Shown piece after piece: positions 21,432 through 30,743 of a stretch of 64,000 bases of DNA. The first letter of the stretch is position 1, and the number at the start of each line of letters is the position of its first letter. Origin of the DNA: Odobenus rosmarus divergens (taxonomy: Eukaryota > Chordata > Mammalia > Carnivora > Odobenidae); assembly GCF_000321225.1 (NCBI RefSeq), contig NW_004450302.1, positions 2,591,162-2,655,161 on the forward strand, in the 5' to 3' direction. Made by a program: the position numbers and the translations under genes. The notes beneath the pieces were generated by a model. The model searched no databases, was not told the origin of the DNA, and saw nothing but the letters and a program-made list of their open reading frames with translations.

Positions 21432-21490
21432 GCAGCTCTTCCCTTCCCAGCTCTTCCCTTCCCAGCTCTTCTCTTCCCAGCTCTGATTCC
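21432..21490. repeat. 15-bp tandem repeat (about 3.7 copies)
   Basis: CAGCTCTTCCCTTCC repeated, with the third copy CAGCTCTTCTCTTCC and a partial fourth. A small, probably variable minisatellite. Confidence 0.85.
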
Positions 21491-24400
21491 AGGAAGGGCA
21501 GAGCCAGGCACAGGCTCCTCACCTTCCCGGCAAACCTGCTCTCTCCCCAGCATCGTTGCCCACCCCTCTCCACCCTCCGCCGGGGAACTTTCTAACAGAC
21601 TGTTCCCTCCACTGGAACCAGCCACCCTGCTTCCTCTGCAGCTCTCCCCTTGTCCTCTCTCCAGCCACCAATTCCCAGGCCCAAACCCATCCCTCCCTTG
21701 CCGGCCCCAGCCCTGAGACACCCCAGGCCCTGCCACCTGAGGCCCTCCTCTCTGTCCTGTCCAGCCGTGTCCAGTGTCCCCCATCAGACTGGGAAGTTAA
21801 GAACTATGTTTTACTACCGAATCTACTGGACCGTGCTAGTCATGTGTGGCCCTCCACGTTGCAGGCACCATTACCCCCTTGCCCATTCCTCAAGCTCCCC
21901 ATTTTGATCCGGGAAAGTGGCACAGTCACTGGGCTGCCTGCCACCTTCAACTGCACCCGGGGGCTTGGCAGACTCACAGCCGCCTGTCTGAGGAGGCTCA
22001 GGTGGATGCCGGCAGGCAGCGGAGGCAACAGGCCTCCCCACCAGAGCCCCACAGAAGCCTCTCCAGCGCTGGATGCTGTCACAACAGGCCATTCAGTTAC
22101 AAGGTCCAAAGGTCCAAACCCGGCCAGGCAGGGGCTAATGCTGCAGAGCCAAGTGGGACTCTCCAGAAACCCCCTCACCCAACTGCTGCCCTCAGAAGTC
22201 CTTTACCTTCTTTTTCTTGCCCTCGCTATGCCGTCTGCCATCTCTTGGGGGGGGGGTGGTGGTGAGATGCTTATGGGTTGGGGGTGGAGTGGGAGGAAGG
22301 CGGCTTGGCCCTTAGGGGGGCAGCTGAGATTTATGGGACTGGATTTTTACAGGCTGGGGAGAGGCCCCAGGCAGGAGCTGTGGAGTCCACAGAGAAGCAA
22401 AAGCATAAAAACCTCCGGACTTGAAAGCTGAGCAACAGGCACCCCCAGGCCTGTGGGTGGTGAGAGATTTACGGCTCTTGCACAAGGCCTGGAGGGGGCC
22501 TGGGGAGCTGCAAGGACACTTCAGAGCCAGAATAACTCCCCACCAAGGCCTTCACCTTTCTCCTCTAGGAAAAAAAAAAAAATTACTCACCAATAGAACA
22601 GGTTGGAGCTGCCAGAAAGATGGTTATCGCTGTGGGGACCCCGCCCCACCTGGAGACTAGGTGACTCCCAACTTCCTCCCCCACCCCGGACTCTCCTTTC
22701 TGCCCCCAGGTCAGGGAGAGGTGCCTGGGGCCAGGTGGAGGGAAGGGGGTGACTTCCAGAAGGGGCCTCCTTCTGGAGTTAGGGACTGACTCTTGGATGC
22801 TTGTGTTCCCATGGCCCCTTTTCCCAGGAAGTGGGGGCAGGAGGGGAGGGTGGGTTCTGGCCAATTCTGGAAAAGTCCCAAGATTTAGGGAACACTTTCA
22901 GAGTATGTTTGTGGAGTAGGAAGGAGTCTTCCTTGAAGGGAGACAGGAATGGCACAATAAGGACACGAAAGCCCAGAAAGCTCAGTGACCCTGTGCTTGG
23001 TGACCAGCTTTCATTTAAGCCAATGAACCAGAGGCTGAGCTGGGAATCTCATGAGCAGGAGGTGCCCAGCCCAGCCCCTACCTTCAGCTCTTGCCCACCA
23101 AACTTAGCTGCCAAGTTTCCCTCAGGCTTGACCCCAGGTTCCTCTCCCCGTCCAGGAAAGAAATACTTAGCAGTCATCCGAGCTGTGTCTAGGGCTTGAC
23201 ATCACTGGGGGCAGCTCAACTGGTTTTAGGGTGTGTTTCTGCTTCCTCCCAGACTCTGGACTCTGCACCCCATCACCCTAAGTCCCCCCACGTCTCCCGC
23301 ACCTTCATGGATCAGCCCTGAACCTCAGCTGGGTGGAGGAGGGGTGCAGTTAACCACTTAAAAGGGCCCCGGGGAAGCATCCCGGGACAGATGAAGAGCT
23401 AGAGCCTTTGAACTTGGCCAGAGGGTGGGGGTTGCCAGAAGATGGAAATCCTGGGCCAGCCTTGCAGTACTATAGGCAGAGGGATAGTGAGGAACTCCAT
23501 AAAAGGCTGACCCACCCTCTCTCCAGTCTGGCCTTCCCCTCCCCACTCCTTAGTCCGGCCTCCCAAGACCGGAGCTGGCGCTGAGACGGCCAACTGAGTC
23601 ATGTCTCAGGTGCCCAGCCGGGTGGGCACAGACTTGCCCATGGCCAGGCCCCACCCTGAGTGGTCGGTCAGCACTCCCCGGGAACAGGCCAGGGGCCCAA
23701 GTGGGGAGAGGACAGAGGCACTGTCCTTCCAAGCAGGGCACTGCTCTAATCCAGCCCAGCAGGGAAGACGTTGGGGTGGGGAGCCCAGTGCTGGGTAGAA
23801 GGTGGGTAGGGAGAGCCAGCTATATTCTCCTTTCGTCCTTTTTTCTGCTGACTGGCAAGCAGGGAAGGGAAGGAAGACTCACTTGAGGTCAGAGTTCTAG
23901 CAGGGAGGGAAAGGAAGTCAGAGAGGAAAATGGTTTTGCTCCCCTGGTCCCCAACCACCCCCCCGGCCCCAGCTTCAGACTACAGGCTCAAGGAGTGGGC
24001 CGGGCTGGTCAGGACCTGCCTCCAGCCCGCTTCCTCCCCAGCAGGTCGGGGAAAATTACTCTCCTCGTACTGCTTTTTATTTTTTGAAGCCAGATCAAAG
24101 GTGGGACCCAGCTGGGAGCCCTAGTAAACTCCCAGCAATGTGGAGCCTTGGAGTTTCAGCCGGGGAACCAGGAGCTGTGGGAGGGACGGGCCCAGGCCCT
24201 GGCGGCCCCGGGGTCAGGGGCAAGACAGGAGTCGGGAGTGGAGCTGGGAGGTGGGGCCAGTCAAGGATCAGGGAATTGAAGAATCCGGGCAAGGCCATGG
24301 CTGTGGTCAGCTTGGTTTCCACGGCTGCTCTCCCCGAGCAGGGACCCACCCATGGAGGTCTGACTCCCCATCCCAGCGCCCAAGCCACCTGGAACGGTGT

Positions 24401-24528
24401 TGAGATTAGCCAAACGTCATCCCACTTTTACTTCACTGCCCTCCTCCACCACCTGCTCCGGGGCACTATTTTGTGTAGCCAGGAAGCTTTTAGATTAGAT
24501 AGCCGTGTGCCCTCCTCCTGCCACTGCA
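21491..24528. other. Intergenic, unique sequence
   Basis: No gene recognised. A 291-codon open frame at 21556-22431 exists, but its composition and lack of any family match suggest chance in GC-rich DNA. Low-complexity G-run at 22243-22258 and A-run at 22569-22582. Confidence 0.5.
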
Positions 24529-24548
24529 AAAAAAAAAAAAAAAAAAAA

Positions 24549-24748
24549 GGCGCCTGGGTGGCTCAGTTGGTTAAGCGACTGCCTTCGGCTCAGGTCATGA
24601 TCCTGGAGTCCCGGGATCGAGTCCCGCATCGGGCTCCCTGCTCAGCAGGGAGTCTGCTTCTCCCTCTGACGCTCTTCCTTCTCGTGCTCTCTGGCTCTCA
24701 TTCTCTCTCTCTCAAATAAATAAATAAAATCTTAAAAAAAAAAAAAAA
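24549..24748 (+). mobile_element. Can-SINE flanked by A-runs
   Basis: Head GGCGCCTGGGTGGCTCAGTT and GGGAGTCTGCTTCTCCCT body, ending in AATAAATAAATAAAATC plus an A-run. The left flank is also a run of about 20 A, so the element seems to have landed in, or its TSD includes, an A-tract. Confidence 0.93.
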
Positions 24749-24814
24749 AGCACATTCCCCCTTTCCATGCCAGAGTTCAGACTAGAAAGGAAGCGTCTCC
24801 TTTCTTTCTTTCTT

Positions 24815-25008
24815 TTCTTTTTTTTAAAAAAGATTTTATTTATTTATTTCACAGAGAGAGAGAGAGAGCGCGCACAAAGCAGGGGGAGCAGCAGAGGAAG
24901 AGAGAGAAGCAGACTCCCCACTGAACAGGGAGCCCGACGTGGGACTCGATCCCAGGACCCTGGGATCATGACCTGAGCTGAAGGCAGCACTGAGCCACCC
25001 AGGTGCCC
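24815..25008 (-). mobile_element. Can-SINE, full length
   Basis: T-rich tail, GATTTTATTTATTTATTTCA, GA repeat with GCGCGC, body and head ending CACCCAGGTGCCC. Imperfect TSD TCCTTTCTTTCTTTT (about 24798) and TCCTTATTTCTTTT (25009). Only 66 bp from the plus-strand SINE at 24549-24748, so the pair forms an inverted SINE pair. Confidence 0.92.
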
Positions 25009-26466
25009 CTCCTTATTTCTTTTGTACTTTCTCGGTGAGAACTTGAAGCTGAGAGTCGTCCTGTGCCCGGCACCGTCTCCCCCCCGCCTCCCCTTGTTCC
25101 CGTCTGCGGCAGAGTCTTCTTGTGTAGGCCAAATAAGGGTCATTCCGGTTTGGGGGGGGTCTCCCTCCTCTCTAGGGTGGCCACATCTCTTCTTTCTGGA
25201 ATCGCACTGCTGTCCCCAATACCGTGGCTGGAAGGGGTGAGTGGGGTTCCCCGGGTGAATGCGTGTCTGGCACTATCCTGGGGACGTGTTGTGCAGGCAC
25301 CCAGACACCCCGCCATTTCTTCCCTCATGCGTCCTGAAGTCTGGAGAGCCTGGATCCTGACTGGCGACCCGAGAGATTTCCCCGGAGCCTCGGCTGGCCC
25401 CAAGAAGCCCTCCTCCATGGTTACCCGGATTCCCTCCTTGTCACCCCGGGCAGCGATCCTTTGCCCCTGTTCCAGCTTCTTCCAAGATGGAGGGATGGAC
25501 AATGAGTGGGTGCACGTGCATGCGTGCTTGTGAGTGTGTACTCGGGCACACACACCTAGGTGGGTCTGGATCTGGAGGGAAGCAAGGACAGAGTGCCACT
25601 CAACCAATTCGGCTCCCGCTGATGCACTGTGTGACCTCAGCCAACTCCACCACCTTCTTAGAGCCTCGGTTTCCCCTGGCCATAAAATATGGGGTTAATT
25701 GTCCCTCCCAGGGAAGCTGGGAGGCTTAATTGGACAATGGCTCTGAAGTGTCTCAGAAGGGAAGGAGATCTATAAATACAAGTGATCATTAGAGGGTATT
25801 TTGCAGCCATTTTGTGGGCCCCAATGTATTATTACTATTATCATTGTTACTGTCATTGCCACCACTGTGACCCACTTCCTGAGTCTCTGCTGGCTGGGTC
25901 GGCGCTTCCAGGTGAAGAAGTGATGCTCCTGAGCCCAGCATCCCAGCCGATGGCCTCACTGAATCCTCCACACTCAGGGTGTCTGGGGAAGCCTCAGGAG
26001 GCCAGTTGCCATTTGGCCACCAAAATGGGGCTTTGACAGGAGGGGGTCAGGGACCCAGAAGAGAGAGGGAGACAGGGCCCACCTGGGGAGCTTCACTTTG
26101 TCCCTAGGAACGTCTCCCGTCTGCCATGGGAAGCCTGGACTCAGAGAAGCAGACATGGAGCTGTGGTCGTTGGATCAGGAGGGGTGGAGAGGGGCCAAGT
26201 GCAGGTGAGAGGCTGGGGCAGATATAGGAGAATGTTACCAGACATGGGAAGATGAGCTGGTTGGTAGGAACGGATTCCTTGAAGAGGCAAATGGCTCTGC
26301 AAGGAGTCTTTGCAGCGGCTAGAACATACCCTCTTTCCAGGGGAAGCAGGGCGTGGGCCTGGCAAACAGTAGGCACTCAATGCATGCTTGCTAAACTCAA
26401 TTTCTATGCCCGCCTTTCCCTTCCAGTAAAGTTAAAAACCCAGCAGCTGCTTTTAGAAGAGCCTTG
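25009..26466. other. Intergenic with a MIR relic
   Basis: A MIR relic lies at about 25600-25770 (CTGTGTGACCTCAGCCAACT, GAGCCTCGGTTTCCCCTGG). A short YYR-rich tract TATTATTACTATTATCATTG lies near 25827. No gene recognised. Confidence 0.5.
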
Positions 26467-26485
26467 GACGCCCCCTAGTGGCGAC
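26467..26485 (-). promoter_or_regulatory. Strong CTCF-like binding site
   Basis: GACGCCCCCTAGTGGCGACA matches the reverse complement of the vertebrate CTCF core (CCACYAGGGGGCGC type) at every strongly constrained position I can recall. It lies about 4.2 kb upstream of the SP2 start and is not inside a recognised repeat. Binding itself cannot be shown from sequence. Confidence 0.6.
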
Positions 26486-29400
26486 AAGCGAAGGCTGCGC
26501 GGGCACAGGTACTCTCGACCCTAAAAGGGTGCTCCCTGGGAAGGGAGGAGGGAGGAGGGGGGAAGGAGGAGCCCGCCCTTTCTTCCTGAGGCTCCACGAC
26601 CTCATCCCAAGGGGACTAGGGGGTAGAAAGAACCAGGTAAGAAGGAAGAACTCTGTGGGGAAGGATGGGTGGAATGTTCGTGCTGGAAGATTCCATGGCA
26701 GTTGGTGGCCAGCCATCGGGTCTGGCAGGGGAACCAGGGACAGAGGGAGCTGACAAGCCAGGGCATGGGTCAGGAGAGGCATCCCTGGACAGTGGAGAAA
26801 GGGGTGGCTGTGTGCGCGCTCCTGGGGTGCGGGGTGGGGTAGCTGCCAAAGTATAATAGGGAGATACACTTTACAGCCTTGGTCAATGTTTCGTGCTCAT
26901 AGAAGACTAAGGAAACTTAGATCACTGAAATCATAGATGGGCTGGAGAGAGAAAAAGTAACGAGGCTTCACTTAAACTAGTTGTTTGTCCCACATTTCTC
27001 TGGGCAAGTAGGAGTGGCAGGGATGGTTCGACAAGTCTGCAACTTTGATTTCTCTGTAGGTGGAAAGAGAAGGAATGAAAATGTGGAAAACCAGAGGAGG
27101 GAAATGGGAGAAGCAGAGGCCACTGGGAAGATTCTTAAGGGAGAATGAGCCGGCTTTCGAAGGCTGAATTGGCTGTAACTCTTCAAAAATAAACAACAAT
27201 AAAGCTCGGGTGGTAGTGATGAGTGAGGACCAACAGATAGTCAAGGGCCAGACACTGACGTTCTTCTAGCTTCTGGACATCCAGCACCTGCTGCACCATT
27301 CTTTCACAGAAGGCCCCAGAAGGAATCTGGAGCTTCCTAAGGGCAGAAACTGCAGTTCTGTGTCCCACCCTCCCTCAGGTGCTCTTGCCCATCCTTGGGG
27401 ATGGATGCACTAATGAATGAGATGGGGGCAACTACATGCAAAAGAGGCCAAGGAGGGTGTCAGGAAGCAGGAAAAGCAGGGGAGAATCGAGAGGGAAGGA
27501 GGTGAAGAGGGAGACCGGGAAGGAGAAGTGAAATGGAGGTGGAGGAAGCTGGGCCTGGCAGAAAAGGGGAATCCACGAAAAGTGTTAAAAGGATGCAGTC
27601 ATTTAGTCAGTCAACAAACATCTACTGAGCACCTACCCTACAGCAAGCAGTGTGCTGTGGGGGGCAGGGGGAGGGCGCAGGGGTGAACAAGACAAACGTG
27701 GGGCTTTAAGGGGTGGCATAAATGAGAAAGGGAGAGAAATCAACCACTTAGAACAAGAAGAGACTGAGAGTAGTTGGAAACAAGAAGGGAAATATCACCG
27801 CGGGAGAGAGAGAGACAGAGAGAACCTGCCCCCAGGCCCATCGCGGGTGAGACACAGCCGGAACCGCCTGTCAGCCCTGGCTCCCTGAAGACCAAGGCAG
27901 GTAGGGGGAGCAGGGGTGAAATTCAGGAAGGGGAGGGACAGAAGTGGGGGAGGAAGGAGGGTATGACTGTTCATAGTTTTTCACTTGGCACCCACAGTCG
28001 ACAGATATCTTTGGGCTACTGAGACATTTGGCTGCCCGAGGAACTAACTACTTAATATGGTCGCTGGGGTCCCACCCCCGGAGATTCTGATTTTCTCCAC
28101 CTGGGATGGAACCCGGACTTCAGAATTTGTGAATAGCTCTCCAGTGAGTCTGAAGTGCGGCCAGGGAGAAAATGGACATTAGAGGCTACCCGCCTGGCCT
28201 CCTTCCCCTCATGAGGATGGGGGCCATCTTGAAAGCAGCGCCCTGTGGGAAGAGAAGTTGTATGGTGGTTTTAGGGGGTTGTAAATGAGGCTCAAAGACT
28301 CCAACGGTCCTGACAAAAGTATAAGGGGCTTCTGTCCTTAGAAAGTGCCCCCTTCCTCAGCTATGCCTCTGGTAAGAAAGGAGCAAGAGAGCCTAGAAAG
28401 AAAGGAAAAAAAACAAGGCAATGGTGGTCTTTAAAAGAGAAGAACAATTCAAGTAACTCACAAGGGCTGCCAAGTTCTCTGTTTTTGCACCCTGTTCCTC
28501 CACCCACACACATGCACCCCCCCCCCACTTCGGCTGTCTTCATGATGGGGCCTCTGGGGTGAGAGAAGCACAGCTGCCCCAGCTTTCGTCCCACAAAAGG
28601 TTTGGCAGTGGCCCAGCAGGATATTCAACCTCACCCCCCAAAAAACTCCCTGCACCCTAATACAGCTGAGTCACTGAACCGGGGTGGAGTCCTTGGCCTG
28701 ACAGTGAAGCAATCTTAACTTGAAAAATGACATGGGAACAGAATGTATGGTCTACATAAACAAGTCCTATGTAGATGTATGCAAATATTCATTCTTTAAT
28801 TCCACATTCATTTCCTGCCAGTCCTCTTGTACAGGCCTCAAACCATCCACTGCAGCTCACAGTACAGCAGGGGTCAGAAGTGAAAACAAAAGTGCAGTGT
28901 TAGCGAGCGAAGCCCTCTGCTATGGCTCAGCAGGAGTTAGGTGTTCAGACTTTGAGCAGGATCTTGAAGGATGTATAGGAGTTTACCAGGAGAAAGGAAG
29001 GATAAAGTAGGAAGGGAAATAGAAGAAGTGTTTAAGAAATGTGGAATCTTTCCTTCAGGCAAAAGGGTAGGATCTGTAGAAAGGGAATAGGGCAGAGGAG
29101 GAAAGATCCACAAATGAGTGTAAAGGTTACAGTTTGCCTCCTACCTAGAAAGGAGTTTGGGCTTTTTATCCAGAAAGGCATAGATAGGGAGCCAGTGAAG
29201 GATCTTAAGTAGAGGAATGATAGCTTCTAGGGCTTTGTTTTTCAAAGGCTAAGGCTGGGAGGGGTAGACTGGAAGAGAATATTAACATTTATTCATCAGT
29301 TCCTATGTACTGGGCATTGGCTCTGTATTTTATCACTCCAACCCTTTATGATAGCGTTTTTCAAACTGCCAGTCATAATCAAGAAAAGGAAGGCAGGCAG

Positions 29401-30290
29401 AAAGGAAGGGAGGGAGGAAGGAAGGTTAACAGGATAGAAAATATCAGCGTCTCACGGGGTAGGAAGGTTTAGTATTGTTTGCAGAAACTTTGTTATACAT
29501 TCTCACAGGAGTGTAAGTGTACTGTATCAGGATTTAAATGTATTTCTCGCTGTGGCTTATGGTTAAAAAAAAAGAGAGAGAGAGAAGCCGCTGCTCTCAG
29601 GTGTAGGTGTGGTGAGCCTCATTGTACAGACGAGGACGGAAGGCGCGGGGAGTTTCAGTACCCTACCCCTCTCTAAGTGGGATGTGTAAATTTTTCCAAC
29701 CCAGGCTGGTCTGAAGCCAGAGAGGATTTCTTCCCGATAATGCCCGGCAGCGCCCTCCAAGCGCTGTGTGTACTCACACGGCACCTCAATCCAGGAGGTA
29801 AGTGGGGCAGGACCAATTCTGTCCACCCGAGGCGCTGGTCAGAGCGCATATTCCAGGGGTGCCCCAGACACACAGAATCGGATTATCAGAGGCAGCCCCG
29901 GGAATCTCCCTTTAGACAGCTTCAGGAGATTTTGGGGGGGCCGCCCGTTAGGGATGGGGGGCGGTCGCTGCAATAACCAGGTGAGGATGAACAGGGGCTT
30001 GAACCGAGACGGCGAAATAATCCCTTTTCTCAGAAGTGTCACGTAGCCCCAACTCCCGCTATTGTTGGACTCCGATGCCTGGCAGCACAAAGTCGCCTGG
30101 GGGCTCATTTCCCTCCCCCGAGGCGCTGAAAGGCGAGGGACTAAATAGGCTGGTGGCTTTCCACTCACCAGGCACGGGGTTCGACGGGCCGAAAAGCAGG
30201 TGGCCCCTGGCACACCAGGGCGACACTGGACTGAGGTGTAACGTATGTACTATTTATAGGGCATTTCTGGGTCTCACCCTAAGGACTTCT
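26486..30290. other. Intergenic upstream of SP2
   Basis: No gene recognised. Bases 27595-27700 resemble an old interspersed repeat (TCAGTCAACAAACATCTACT). Bases 28045-28160 resemble MER5 in reverse (TCCCACCCCCGGAGATTCTG). Bases 28915-29260 resemble the ancient repeat also seen at 35110-36790 (ATCCAGAAAGGCATAGATAG, GGAGCCAGTGAAGGATCTTA). A GGAA-rich low-complexity tract lies at 29383-29425. Confidence 0.45.
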
Positions 30291-30291
30291 G

Positions 30292-30663
30292 ATTGGCTTT
30301 AGGGGAGATCTATCACTCATCTTTTGGGTTCGAGGTGGGTGGAAGGTCAACCACGACCAATACAAAACCACTCCTCGGCTAAACCCCTCCTCATCTAGCT
30401 TCCTGTTGCTGTCCATCATCCACCTAGTGGGCGGGACTTTGCCTCCCGCCAATTGGCTGGCGAACATGTCGTTCACTCTTCAGTAGGTTTTCGGTTGGTG
30501 CCCTCTACCGTCCATCAGTGACATTTCACAGGTCGATTGGCTAAACCAACGTCGCTCTAGACGCCTCTCTTTGATTGGTTATTGGTGCTGTCGGTCCCCA
30601 ATGTGCTGAACTTTTATTGGTGAACGCTGCCGTCGCTCGGGCGGTGGCGGGCTCCGGGATTGG
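30292..30663 (+). promoter_or_regulatory. SP2: SP2 promoter with CCAAT-box array
   Basis: About ten CCAAT pentamers on either strand in 372 bp: ATTGG at 30292, 30452, 30536, 30574, 30581, 30616 and 30659; CCAAT at 30357, 30449 and 30598. The 30449/30452 pair forms the palindrome CCAATTGG. GC boxes (GGGCGG) are interspersed, for example near 30430 and 30640-30680. No TATA box is seen. Such promoters are typically NF-Y dependent with dispersed start sites; the start is probably between about 30650 and 30720, just upstream of the initiation codon. Confidence 0.75.
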
Positions 30664-30728
30664 CGGGTGCTGGGCGGGCGGTGTCAGGCTCTCGGTGGCG
30701 GCGGAGGCGGCGGAGGCCAGGGAGGAAG

Positions 30729-30737
30729 ATGTCGTAA
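30729..30737 (+). promoter_or_regulatory. Minimal uORF overlapping the SP2 start
   Basis: ATG TCG TAA: a two-codon upstream frame whose stop shares its last A with the SP2 initiation codon (TAATG). The upstream ATG has A at -3; the SP2 ATG has G at -3. If translated, ribosomes would stop exactly on the SP2 start, allowing backward reinitiation or damping of output. The arrangement is seen; any effect is inferred. Confidence 0.6.
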
Positions 30738-30743
30738 TGAGCG
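30737..30743 (+). CDS. SP2: SP2 coding exon 1 (ATG AGC G)
   Basis: Only seven coding bases: Met, Ser and the first base of Asp3. The donor is GTGGGT at 30744. Joined to exon 2 it reads MSDPQTSM, the known SP2 N-terminus, which fixes this start. 5'UTR lies immediately upstream. Confidence 0.92.

Larger units (their letters stand above)
1..30640. other. Intergenic region, probably SP6-SP2
   Basis: No reading frame here matches a protein family I recognise, and no frame shows the exon and splice pattern of a conserved gene. In other mammals SP6 lies upstream of SP2 on the opposite strand, so this should be the SP6-SP2 intergenic DNA. The SP6 zinc-finger coding exon is absent and presumably lies left of position 1; whether SP6 5' untranslated exons reach into the window cannot be told. 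Repeats and candidate regulatory sites are listed separately. The identification as SP6-SP2 intergenic rests on synteny, not on seeing SP6. Confidence 0.7.

Noticed and set aside
21556..22431. 291-codon plus-strand open frame
   Set aside because: GC-rich unique DNA, no family similarity, overlapping open frames on the other strand and no splice or promoter context. Probably chance.
27187..27204. Plus-strand gene end at two AATAAA motifs
   Set aside because: The motifs lie in an A-rich stretch (AAAATAAACAACAATAAAG) with no GT-rich element and no upstream coding exon.
1..30640. SP6 gene inside the window
   Set aside because: Synteny places SP6 to the left, but no Sp-type zinc fingers or SP6-like sequence are encoded on the minus strand here.
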